From assembly GCA_020634335.1 (NCBI GenBank), contig JACKBY010000007.1:112075-176074 (forward strand): 64,000 nucleotides of DNA. The letters run 5' to 3'. Positions within the stretch are counted from its first letter, which is position 1; each line of letters starts with the position of its first letter. This document shows, one piece after another, positions 49,449 through 60,200 of this stretch. The translations under genes and the position numbers were made by a program. The notes under the pieces are model-generated. The model saw only the letters and a program-made list of their open reading frames with translations, did not search any database and was not told where the DNA came from. This DNA is from Promineifilum sp. (GTDB lineage: Bacteria; Chloroflexota; Anaerolineae; Promineifilales; Promineifilaceae).

Positions 49449-51512
49449 CTAGAATTCCAGCAGCCACCGAATGCGTTCGCCGATCTGGTCGACGCGCGGA
49501 ATCATGCCGTCCATGAGGCCAGTGTTGAAGGGCACGGGGATGGACGGCGCGGCCAAGCGATGCACCGGCGCGTCAAGGTCCAGAAAAGCCTGATCGGCAA
49601 CGACCGCGGCGATCTCGGCGCCGAATCCGGCCAGCTGAAAGTCCTCGTGAACGATGAGACAACGCGAGGTCTTGCGCACTGACTCAAGCACCAGCGCCTT
49701 GTCCCAGGGCACGATGGTGCGCAAGTCGATGATTTCGATGTCCCTGCCCGTCTCATCGGCCGCGGCCACGCATCGTTCCACCATCGCTCCCCAGGTCACG
49801 ATGGTGAGCGCATCGCCCTGCCGGACGACGTGACCACGGCCGAACGGCAACACGTACTGGTCGCCGGGGTAGGCGCGGCGGGCCGACGCAGCGTCGAGCA
49901 TCGCCCGGTGCTCGAAGAACATCACCGGGTCTTCCCCGCGCAGCGCCGCGCGCAACAACCCGACTGCGTCCTCGGCGTTCGACGGATAGGCCACACGCCA
50001 GCCGACGCTGTGGGCAAAGGCGGCCTCATCGGTGACGCTATGCCAGGGATCGCCGATACGCCGGAAGCCGCCGGGCATTCGTACCACCAACGGGACAGCA
50101 AATCGCCCACCTGTTCGCCAGCGCAACGAGCCGATATTGTGCAATTGCTCAGTGGCCGGGTCGGCGTACTTGCGAAACTGAATCTCCGGCACGGGCATCA
50201 ACCCGGCCAGGGCCATGCCCACGGCGCGACCGATGATCCCTTCTTCGGACAGGCTGGTGTCAAAGACGCGCGCGTCACCATGCTTGGCCTGTAAGCCCAG
50301 TGTCGCCGCATGGACACCGCCCTTCAACCCGACGTCCTCACCAAACACTAGGCAACGGGGATTGACGCCTAGCTCCACGTCGAGCGTGCGGCGAATGGCC
50401 TCCACCATCGTCAGCCGGCGCGGGTCGGGCGGGTGGGGCACGTCGGTCCCGGCCGGAAGGGCGGCCTTCTGGGCTGCTACACCTCCAGCGATGGGGGAAG
50501 GTGAGCCGGCCGCCCATACTCGCTCGGTGATGCGCGCCGGGTCGGGTTGCGGTTGCGCCTGGGCCGCGTCGTTGGCCCCTTTCACCTCCGCCGCGGCCTC
50601 GGATTCCAGCTTCGCCCAGCCATCGTCATCAATTTGAGCGGGGACCAAATAGCGCTTCAAGGCGACGATGGGATCGCGCGCCCATTCTTCGGCCCGTTCT
50701 TCCTCGGTCTTGTAGGCCTGATTATCGACGCTGGAATGGCCGGACAGGCGAGGGACCGTCAGCCGCAACAGGCCGGGGCCGTTTCCCTGTCGCACGTAGG
50801 CGATGGCCGTATCGACGAGATCCGCGGTTGTCGCCGGGTCACACCCATCGCCGTCCCAGATCGTCAGGCCGTGGAATGAGGCCAGGTTGCTGGCGATGTT
50901 GGCCCCCGGCGTCTGCAATCGACTTTTGACCGAAATGGCATAGCTATTATCCTCGATGACAAAGAGAAGCGGCAGCTCCATTGTGGTTGCCATGTTCAAG
51001 GCCGACCAAAAGCCGTTACTGGCGACTGAGCCTTCGCCGCCGAACACGACGGCGATGCTGTCCGCGACCACTTCTTCTCCCAATACCGACCGTCGGTAAC
51101 AGATGGCCTGCGCCCAGCCGGCGGCGGGGGTGAATTGAGAACCGACATCGGCTGCCATGGGCAAAATCAGGGCGCGACCGCGACGCGGCATGTTGAACAC
51201 CACCCCCACGTCTCGTCCCTCGCTCATACCGCCGGCGCGCGCCATATCGGACGCGAGCGCTTCTTCGGCCGTCAGCCCACTGCCCAGCACGAACGGCCGC
51301 GAGCGATAGTAGACCGACGCGGCATCCATTGGTTTTGTCAGCAATTGGGCCAGCAGAATTTGGCCCAATTCATGGCCGCGCGCCGAAAACTGGTAGGTAA
51401 CGAGTCCCTTCGGGGTCAGCTCGCGCTCTTCCAACTCATCCATCATTCGGGAGACAAGCGCCAGACGAGCCACTTCTTGCCAGTCAAACGGCGTTTTATC
51501 TGTTTCTTTCAA
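49449..51512 (-). CDS. Alpha-ketoacid dehydrogenase E1, fused alpha and beta subunits
   Basis: This is a 687-residue thiamine-diphosphate enzyme of the branched-chain-ketoacid/pyruvate dehydrogenase E1 group. The N-terminal half holds the ThDP site GEGSVASNGFWSALNMATTMEL...VIEDNSYAIS (a GDG-like Gly-Glu-Gly and an Asn). The C-terminal half is the transketolase beta domain with VFGEDVGLKGGVHAAT, EEGIIGRAVGMALAG and the VHEDFQLAGFGAEIAAVV tail. Alpha and beta are usually separate or fused in this way in some lineages. TTG 51512 has AGGAG at seven bases and I prefer it to TTG 51548. No E2 or E3 gene is visible nearby. The gene follows the cNMP-patatin gene. Confidence 0.86.
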   Translation of the reverse strand: MKETDKTPFDWQEVARLALVSRMMDELEERELTPKGLVTYQFSARGHELGQILLAQLLTKPMDAASVYYRSRPFVLGSGLTAEEALASDMARAGGMSEGRDVGVVFNMPRRGRALILPMAADVGSQFTPAAGWAQAICYRRSVLGEEVVADSIAVVFGGEGSVASNGFWSALNMATTMELPLLFVIEDNSYAISVKSRLQTPGANIASNLASFHGLTIWDGDGCDPATTADLVDTAIAYVRQGNGPGLLRLTVPRLSGHSSVDNQAYKTEEERAEEWARDPIVALKRYLVPAQIDDDGWAKLESEAAAEVKGANDAAQAQPQPDPARITERVWAAGSPSPIAGGVAAQKAALPAGTDVPHPPDPRRLTMVEAIRRTLDVELGVNPRCLVFGEDVGLKGGVHAATLGLQAKHGDARVFDTSLSEEGIIGRAVGMALAGLMPVPEIQFRKYADPATEQLHNIGSLRWRTGGRFAVPLVVRMPGGFRRIGDPWHSVTDEAAFAHSVGWRVAYPSNAEDAVGLLRAALRGEDPVMFFEHRAMLDAASARRAYPGDQYVLPFGRGHVVRQGDALTIVTWGAMVERCVAAADETGRDIEIIDLRTIVPWDKALVLESVRKTSRCLIVHEDFQLAGFGAEIAAVVADQAFLDLDAPVHRLAAPSIPVPFNTGLMDGMIPRVDQIGERIRWLLEF

Positions 51513-51566
51513 GGGTCCACTCCTGGTAAATGGCCGCATCGGGCACAAGGACGACGGGCCTGGCGG

Positions 51567-53798
51567 TCATGCAGTTTTGGCTGTCCAGGCGGCCAACGCC
51601 GCGCGGCCGGCCTCATAGCCCAACTGCTCCAAAGCGCGGTAGGCAGCAAAGTCGAGGAAATTATAACCTCGCGTGTCCGGCTCGATGAGGATATCGGCCA
51701 GGCGCTCCGCCTCCTTGCGATGGTAGAGACTGTTAACCTCAACAGTTCGCAGCATGATGCTGGGTAATGACGGGACGTGCAGCCGCGTGGCAAATGGGTT
51801 GATGCGATTGCGCAACACTCGCCAGCCCGACAGGCTTTCACCCAATTCATAGGGGCTAGGTTCTTCCCGTCGCGGGCTGACATTGCAGCCGATGATAAGG
51901 CCAAATTCGCCGCGCGAGGCCAGGATATCAACGGGGAAGTTGTTCATGACGCCGCCATCAACCAGCACCTCGTTTCTTTCGTTTAGAATAGGTGTAAATA
52001 CACCGGGCAGAGCAATGCTGGCCCGGACGGCGCGCCACAGAGGGCCGCGGTCGTGAACCACCGGTTCGGCGATGGATAAATTCGTTGAGACACAAAAGAA
52101 TGGCCGCCACAAATCTTCGATCTGCCGATCACCCATAACTTCACGGATGGCCGCCGTGATCTTCTCCGAGGCCATTACGGACGTAAACGGCAGCGTGCGA
52201 TCCAGAAGATATTGCGGATTGGCCATGCGCGCGGCCAGTTCCATGCCCGTCCTGGGCGTCAAGCCCGCCGCCCACCCCCCGCCGATGAAAGCCCCCATAC
52301 TTGACCCGCCGATGTAGTCGACAGGCTGGTTGGCCTCGGTCAGGGCGCGGATAACGCCGATGTGGGCCAGTCCGCGGGCCGCGCCGCCGCTGAACGCCGC
52401 GCCAATGGCCTGGCCCGTTAGCCGCCGCACAAGTCGTTGCCAATGCGCATCGTCACCCCAGCGCACGTGATGATGTGCCCACACGTCCCGCTCGGCCAGC
52501 CAGGCCAGCGTACCTGTCGGCTCGGCCACGTCATCACCATGCATCAGCACTAATTCTTTGCGCGTGCGTGGATTGCAGTAGTGCTCGAGCATGCCGGGAG
52601 TCGGATCTGCTCCGGCAGTTCCCACGAGAATGATACGGTCCGACTGGGCCAGACAGCGACGCGTCCAGTTCGTCCATTCCACGTCAGCGACAAAAAGGAT
52701 ATAAAGGTAGCGCTGTTCTTGCTCCTGCAACCACCCGTTTAGGATAAGGCTCAGCACGTCGTCCGGCTCGGTCTGAGCCGCGCCGGTTTTACCGTACTCC
52801 GCATCAAAATGTTCGCTGGTGAACAAGGCGGCCGGCCCGTATTCCGATAATTTTTCCCGCAGCCGTTGCGAGAACTCCATTAGCGGCGCGCCCGCCGGTC
52901 CTGCGGGAAAAACGGCGATAGTCAACGCCCCCAGCCGCTCATCGACCGCAGTTCGAATGGACCGGATCTGGCGAGCCACGATGATACCTGCGATTTCGGT
53001 CATCGCGTGGGGATAGTCAGCGGCCAGACTCTCGAAAATCGGACGGGTGATCTCGACAACGTCTGTATCGCGCGAGGCCACAACGGTGGCGGAACGCACG
53101 TCGTCGGTCAGCAGCGCGTACTCGCCTACCGTCTCCCCCGCGCCCACTTCGCCCACCACACGCTCCGGCGTAACGTCGTCGCCCTCCACAATTACCTGCA
53201 AGCGGCCGTTGACGACGACGAACATCGACATGCCGACTTCCCCCTGTCGCATGAGGGTTTCGCCGTCCGCCAGGCGTCGCCACGCAATTTTCTCCTGAAT
53301 GCCGTGGAGAGTGACGGGATCTATTTGACCAAAGAGACGCCTGAGAATGGCCGCCAGCTTCAGCCGTTGGATGCGCGGCGTGATCGCCAGGGCAAAGCCG
53401 GAAGCGATGGCCGGGTGACGCTCGGCCAAATTTTCATAACCGGACTTGCTCAGGCGAACCAGGCGACTATCGACCACGGCCACCACATCGGCCGTGCGGG
53501 GTTGTCCCGTCAGCAGGGCCATCTCGCCGACGGCCGCCCCGGCGTCGAGCCGGTCAAGGACGATGAAATTGCCGCCGGGTTCAGCAACCCGAACCTCCAG
53601 CAATCCTCGATCGACAATGTAGAGGCTGTCACCGGCATCGCCTTGCCGAAAGAGGACGTCACCGGCAGCCAGCGACACCTCATCCAGATGGTCAGCGATC
53701 TCCGCAAGCGCCGACCGATCCAGCCGGCCGAACAGTGGGCTGGCGCTCAACAACTCGAGGAGGGGAGGTGTGATAGGCTCATAAGGTTGGTCGCTCAT
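51567..53798 (-). CDS. Cyclic-nucleotide-binding patatin phospholipase (NTE/RssA-like)
   Basis: This is a 743-residue protein with two cNMP-binding domains (residues about 20-140 and 155-280). Each ends with a phosphate-binding-cassette-like segment: VGEMALLTGQPRTADVVA and VGEYALLTDDVRSATVVA. A variable region follows (290-460), then a patatin domain with SGGAARGLAHIG (oxyanion loop, near 470), GGSSMGA (Ser500) and VDGGVMNNFPVDIL (Asp near 650). This is the neuropathy-target-esterase architecture (lysophospholipase regulated by nucleotide binding). There is no membrane helix. GGAGAG precedes ATG 53798. It lies 54 bases upstream of E1 on the same strand, so lipid and ketoacid metabolism may be coexpressed. 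Confidence 0.9.
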   Translation of the reverse strand: MSDQPYEPITPPLLELLSASPLFGRLDRSALAEIADHLDEVSLAAGDVLFRQGDAGDSLYIVDRGLLEVRVAEPGGNFIVLDRLDAGAAVGEMALLTGQPRTADVVAVVDSRLVRLSKSGYENLAERHPAIASGFALAITPRIQRLKLAAILRRLFGQIDPVTLHGIQEKIAWRRLADGETLMRQGEVGMSMFVVVNGRLQVIVEGDDVTPERVVGEVGAGETVGEYALLTDDVRSATVVASRDTDVVEITRPIFESLAADYPHAMTEIAGIIVARQIRSIRTAVDERLGALTIAVFPAGPAGAPLMEFSQRLREKLSEYGPAALFTSEHFDAEYGKTGAAQTEPDDVLSLILNGWLQEQEQRYLYILFVADVEWTNWTRRCLAQSDRIILVGTAGADPTPGMLEHYCNPRTRKELVLMHGDDVAEPTGTLAWLAERDVWAHHHVRWGDDAHWQRLVRRLTGQAIGAAFSGGAARGLAHIGVIRALTEANQPVDYIGGSSMGAFIGGGWAAGLTPRTGMELAARMANPQYLLDRTLPFTSVMASEKITAAIREVMGDRQIEDLWRPFFCVSTNLSIAEPVVHDRGPLWRAVRASIALPGVFTPILNERNEVLVDGGVMNNFPVDILASRGEFGLIIGCNVSPRREEPSPYELGESLSGWRVLRNRINPFATRLHVPSLPSIMLRTVEVNSLYHRKEAERLADILIEPDTRGYNFLDFAAYRALEQLGYEAGRAALAAWTAKTA

Positions 53799-54201
53799 TC
53801 GGCGCTCTCCAGTGGCTAAATGTTCTGATTCCCGACGCTATGTTACCTTTGAATGGCAAGAGGCGACAAATAGGGGTCTGTTATTAATTTTCATGGGATT
53901 TTTGGCGAGCAATATTCCGTTATGACGCCTGGATGACATACAAAGGCCTGTAAAGTATGTTATTGTTTGATTGGAATCGTACTGACACTTGAAATTGTCG
54001 ATACAATCCCGATCTCGGATTAGTGATAAAGCAGGCAGGCTTATCGTATGCGAGCTCGCGTCGCGCAACTGTCGGTGGGTCAACTGCCGACTTTTCACAT
54101 CGTTTCAGAAAAATTAAGTCAACTGTACTGTAATGTAGAAAGGAATAGTTTCCGCATAAAATATTTGTACTGCAAAATCGTAGTGCTAATGAGGAACACC
54201 G
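53799..54201. other. AT-rich 403-base intergenic region between divergent genes
   Basis: This is the longest gap in the window with no gene or RNA that I can recognise. It is clearly lower in GC than its surroundings. Two TACAAT/TATTG-like strings occur near 53955-54006 but lack a matching -35. GAGGA at 54191-54195 is the ribosome site of the giant protein gene on the plus strand. I found no terminator, tRNA or repeat here. It probably holds promoters for both neighbours. Confidence 0.6.
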
Positions 54202-57200
54202 ATGACAAATCTCCGCCAAATTTTGCCAACGTTTAGCGTACGCCGACAAACGCTCTTCATATACGGTTTCATCCTGGCCCTGGCCTTGTTGTTGGGGGGC
54301 GGCCGGGCGGCTCTGGCCGGGGAACTAACGATTCTGGTCGACCGCACCGACGACACAGCCACCCCGGCAGCCCAGGCTTGTACGGCCGCGGCCAACGACT
54401 GTTCCCTCCGCGGGGCGATCATGAAGGCCAACGCCGACCCGACCAATATCTATACCATTACCTTCCCGGGCGGCCCCAACACCTACACCCTGACCCGGGA
54501 CAATGAAACACCCGACGACGAATCCATCCGCGATCTCGACGTCATGGTCAACATGATGATTCGCGGTTCGGGAGCAGACAGCACGGTCATCGATGCGAAC
54601 GGCTATCGCGCTATCCACATTCATAACGGCGCGACAGTCCTGATCGAAGCCGTCTCGATCACCAATGGGGTTACCTATGACGCAGAAGGCGGCGGCGGCA
54701 TTCTAAACGAAGGCACGTGGCTGGCCGTCCGTGATAGCTACCTAGGCTCTAATCAGGCGGAATCGTATGGCGGTGCTATCGCCAGTTACGGGAACTATTT
54801 AAACATCGATCACGTAACATTTGAACAAAACAGTAGCAATAATGGGAACGATGGCAATAACCTGAGTACCGAATGCGGTGGGGCTCTATACATTTTCGAA
54901 TTCGGAACCGTTGTCATTAGTCGAAGCAAGTTTACCGAAAATGAAGCACAGTGGGGCGGCGGCGCGGTGTGCCAAAACGGCGGTGAAGTCACCGTCCGTG
55001 ACAGCACGTTCGACGGCAATACGTCTCTTGGCGCGGCGGCCACGGACACAGGCGGCGGCGCATTCTATACAAATGACAGCGGCTTTTCCAGCACCTCGAC
55101 TATTGTGCGCAGCACCTTCATACAAAACGAAAGCCGCACCGGTGGCGCCATTCGCAGCAACTCCAACTCATTCTTCATCACCAACAGCACGTTTGTCGGC
55201 AACCTCGCCATCAACGGCGGCGCGATCAACGTTCGGCTGGGCGACATGCGGATCTATAACAGCACCCTGGCTCTGAACGAAGCCAGCGGATTGGATGACT
55301 CCCTGTCCGTCGAATCGGCGTCAACTACAGCTTATAACTCGATCTTCTGGACTCAGGCGGGCGCGACTGACAGCTGTTCCGGCAGCATCGGCGACGGCGG
55401 CGGAAACGTACACTGGTCGGGCGACTACACCGGCGTCGGCACGGATTGCCCCGGCACGGCGGCCGATCCCGACCTGTTGGCTCTGGCCGATAATGGAGGC
55501 TATACGGAAACGATGGCCTTGGGTGGCAGCAGCCAGGCCGTTGACGCCGGCGTGGCCGACAACTGCCCGGCGGCCGACCAGCGGGGGTTGATGCGAGTCA
55601 TCGCCGGCGCGTGCGACAGCGGCGCGTACGAGACCGACACCAACCCCAACGCCTCGCCGACCCAAAGCCTTGACGGCAATCACTTCGTCATCCTCTATGG
55701 CTTTGGCATAACGGAGATCAATCTCAGCAACTACTTCTCCGATAATGAGACCGATCCCAATTCCCTGATTTACGAGATTCGCAGTAATAGCGACCCGTCG
55801 AAGATCGGCCTGAGTTTTATTGATTCGACCTCGTTGCAGGCCACAAATCTCACCCCGCCGCCCGGCCCGGCCGACGTGGAAGTGGTCGTGCGGGCGACGG
55901 ATGCCGGCGGGGCTTTTGTCGACGCCACTTTCACCATTGGCACGAACTACCCGCCCACCATCATCCCGCCGGGCAACGTGGAAGCGACAGTTGGCGTGCC
56001 GGCCGGCCCGTTTAGCTTCACCATCGCCGACGCCGACGACATGACCTCGCTGTGCGACGCCAACGGCATCGAACTCTCCGCCACGTCGGACAATCAGGCG
56101 GCCGTCCCCAATGCCTCCATCAGCCTGGGCGGCGACTGCGCCAACAGAAATATCAGTTTCACCCCCAGCGCCGCCGGCGTGGCCCACATCACCATCTCCC
56201 TCGATTACAACGCCCAATACGAAACGGAGGGCTTGCCACTGGTCACGGCTCAATTCATGGTCACCGTCTCGGGCGCGGCCAACAACGCGCCGACAGCCGC
56301 CGGCGACACGGCTATCGTGCCTCTTGGCGGCACAGTCACCATCCTGGAAAACGGCTCCGCCTCCGTATTAACCAACGATAGCGACCTCGATCTTGATCCC
56401 CTAACGGCTCAACTGGCAGACGGCCCGGCCCATGCTGACAATTTCTCGCTGAATGGGGACGGTACGTTCAACTATACCCACGACGGCACGAACATGGTGG
56501 CCGATACGTTCACCTATCGTGCCTGCGACGCCACGGAATGCTCAGCCCCAGCCACGGTGCGCATCGTGTTGGAAAACAACATCCGTAACGAGGCAGTGAC
56601 TATCACCACGTCAGATCCGACGACGGATACGGCCGTCAACAGCGTCGATCCGAACTGGTACCGCTTTAATGTCCCCACTCCCGGCTCCAAGATAGTCGTC
56701 ACGCTGGAAAGCGACTACGACTATGATCTGTATCTGTTTGCACCGGGCATCAACGAAGAGGATGGTACGATTCGCGACCTGGCCCAACTGAGCGACATCG
56801 CCCAACTCAGTGACATCGCTCAACTAAGCGACATTGCCCAACTGAGCGACATCGCCCAACTGAGCGACATCGCCCAACTGAGCGATATCGCTCAACTCAG
56901 CGACATCGCCTTGCTCGCCAACATCGGCGACCTGATCGATCTGGCCCAACTGGATGACATCGCCCAACTCAGCGACATCGCTCAACTCAGCGACATCGCT
57001 CAACTCAGCGACATCGCCCAACTAAGCGACATCGCACGCGACAACGTCGACGGCACGCTCGTTGCTGTATCGCTCAAGAGCGGCCCGGCCAATACGGCCG
57101 GCAATGAACGCGTCGAACATCTGGTGCACGAATTAAGTGGCCCCTATTTTCTAGGCGTCATCGCCCACGATGAGATGGCCGTGGGGCAACCCTTCACCCT

Positions 57201-60200
57201 GGATATAACCCTGACGGTTGATGATCCGCTGCCAACCAATCCGGACGAACCGGAACGGGACTTCCTCACTCCAGACCCCGACAACAGCATTGAGACCATC
57301 ATCCTGACCAACAAAGCCCGGTTTGTTGCCAGCTACAGTCAGGCCGAAGCCGATGGCCTGATGACGGCGCTGGACTCCTTGGCAGACGAATCCACGGTTA
57401 ACGGCATCGTCTATGACCTCGACGTGGTGCAGGATGCGGAAGGCGATTTCGCCCTGCGCGACGTCTATGCCGAGTGGGACGAAAACAACACGGCCGAACT
57501 GCTCAACCCGCAAACGGCCAACCGCGTGGCCCAGACCATCAAACATTTCCTCTACGACATCATCCCGGCCTACCCGAACCTGAAATACATCGTGGTGGTG
57601 GGCGGCGATGAGATAGTCCCGCACCGGCGCATGATCGACAGCACGTTGGTCGCCAACCAGCGCCGCTATACACAGGCCCAGGACCCGGCCATCAAGGCGG
57701 CCTACGAAAACCGCTACTACCTGAGCGATGATTACTACGCGGCCGTGCTACCTTTCAGCGCTTTCGGCCGCGAGGTCTATCTGCCACAGTTCGCCATCGG
57801 TCGCCTGGTTGAGACGCCGGCACAGATCGAGAACATGATCGATGTCTACCAGAATGGGTATGAGACGATCAACCCGCAGAACGCGCTGGTGACCGGCTAC
57901 GATTTCCTGATCGACCAGGCTGATGCCGTGTCCGCGGAACTCAACGCGCGCGGCGTGACGAACCAGACCACCCTTATCAATAACGCCTGGCGGGGCTGGG
58001 ATTTCCGCGACGCGGCTTTTGAAAGCACCAGCTACGATCTCATCTCGCTAAACTCCCACTTCGACCATATGCTCTTTTACCCCAACGGTTCGCCCACCGA
58101 ACAACAGACGGGGGAACCGAACCTGGTTTATGCCGATGAGCTGGATAACCTCAGCACCGACTTTACCGGCGCCCTGGTGTTCTCGGTCGGCTGCCAATCG
58201 GGACTCAACGTCAGTGACCGCTGGTATGCGCCGGGCACGCCCTTCGCCGGCGCGGACTGGGCGCAGATGTTTGCCGGCGAGGGCGCGACGTTTCTCGGTA
58301 ACACCGGATTCGGCTACGGCGACGTCGATTTGCTGGCCTACTCGGAAAAGCTGATGCTCAATTTTGTGCAACACCTTGGCTACAATCCGACAGGACAGGC
58401 TTCCGGTAATCCATCCGTGGGTGGCGCGCTGCTGGACGCCAAACAACAATACTTCAACAGTCTGGCGGCGGGGTCGCTGAGCGTCTACGACGAGAAAGTG
58501 TTGGCCGAGATGACGCTCTATGGGCTACCTATGCAAAAGGTGGAGATGCCGAATCAGACGAACGTCGATCCGAATGGAACAGCGGGCGGTGCGCAGTCAT
58601 CGACCGTAATCGACACAGCCTCTGTGGCCTCGGACAGCAACACCCCGGCACTGGCTCCCATACCGGGGCTAGATCAAACGACCCTCAATCTGGCATTCGA
58701 CTACACGCTCAAAAACACGGCGCGTGGTGGATACTATCAGATTCAGGGAGAATCCGACCTGTATCAGACGGCCGAACGTCCCATTTTGCCGCTAACAACA
58801 GTCAACCGTGACTCGCCGGACAAAGTGGCGCGTGGTGTCCTCATGCTGGGCGGCACATTTGAAGATATATCCAACTTCGATCCGGTCATCATGGGCCTCC
58901 TCTTCGAGGACAGCAATACCATCTCCGGCGAACTGCGCCACGACGTCACGCAGTGGCTGCCTTTCATGCCGGCCACCATAAATCGCTTCTGGGATATTGG
59001 CGAAGGGGTGTTTTCCCAAAAAGTCGTCGTGACGCCCGGACAATTCAAGGCGACCTCAACGTCGAACAGTCCCAAGACTGTCGGCATTATGCGCCTCTAC
59101 AGTGACTTGCAATTGCTCGTGTATGAAGGTCCCGGCGAGGAACCGGATTACAAGGCGCCGGGCGTCTGGCAAGTTGCCGCCACGCCGGGAACGAACAAGG
59201 CTCTGACCTTTAGCGCGCTGGTTACTGACACCCCGGCGACCGACTTTCTGCCGGCCACGGGTGTATTACGCGTCGTGGTTCTCTATCGGCACGAAGACGA
59301 CACGACTTGGTCGCGTGCGGAACTGTCCTACAACCCCACCTCGCAGATCGCCATGAAGACGATTGTGTTGCCCCACAGCGGCGATTACGAATATTTCGTT
59401 CAGGCCGTCGATAACGCCGGGAACGTCAACCCGGTTCTCGACCATGGCAATTACTTCACGGTCAACGTGCCCAACGTAGACCCCGAACCGGACGAGCGCA
59501 TCATCTATGTGTCCGCGCGAGAGGCCGGAACCGTCCACGGCATCACCTACGATACCAATGATATATTGGCTTACGATCCGGTGACCGATTCCTGGTCACT
59601 GTACTTCGACGGTGCCGACGTGGGCATTACCAGCAATCTCTACGGTTTTTCGTTGCTGTCGAACGGTTCCATCCTGTTGACTCCCCAAACACGCTTTCAC
59701 GTGTCGGCCATCGGCTGGGTCGAACCCCAGGACATCGTTCGCTTTACGCCGACGGCTCTGGGACCGAACACGGCCGGGACTTTCTCGATCTTTCTTGACG
59801 GCTCGGACGTCGGTCTGACCACCGCCAACGAGGCCATCAACGGCATCAGTTTTACACCCGCCGGTCGGCTGGTCATCTCGACCGTGGGCAGCGCGACCGT
59901 CCCCGGCCCGGGCGGGCAACCGATCAATGCCATCGGCAACGTGATGCTTCGCTTCCAGGCCAACACTTTGGGAGCAGGCACCAGCGGCTACTGGGAATCT
60001 TATCTCGACGGCGGCGCGTTTGGACTAGACAACAACCGCATTTCAGCACAATGGATCGACTCGCTGGACGGCAAGGTCTACTTCACACCACGATCAAACG
60101 TGACCCTCGACAATCAATCCTATACCTCCTCCGACATCGTCCGGTGTGATCCGCTGAACTCCGGCCCCATCACCGGCTGCGCCTTGTCCCTCTATTGGGG

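Noticed and set aside
55321..56253. 310-codon minus-strand frame inside the giant surface protein
   Set aside because: It is a shadow of the Gly/Ala-rich plus-strand coding. It lacks a ribosome site and family motifs.
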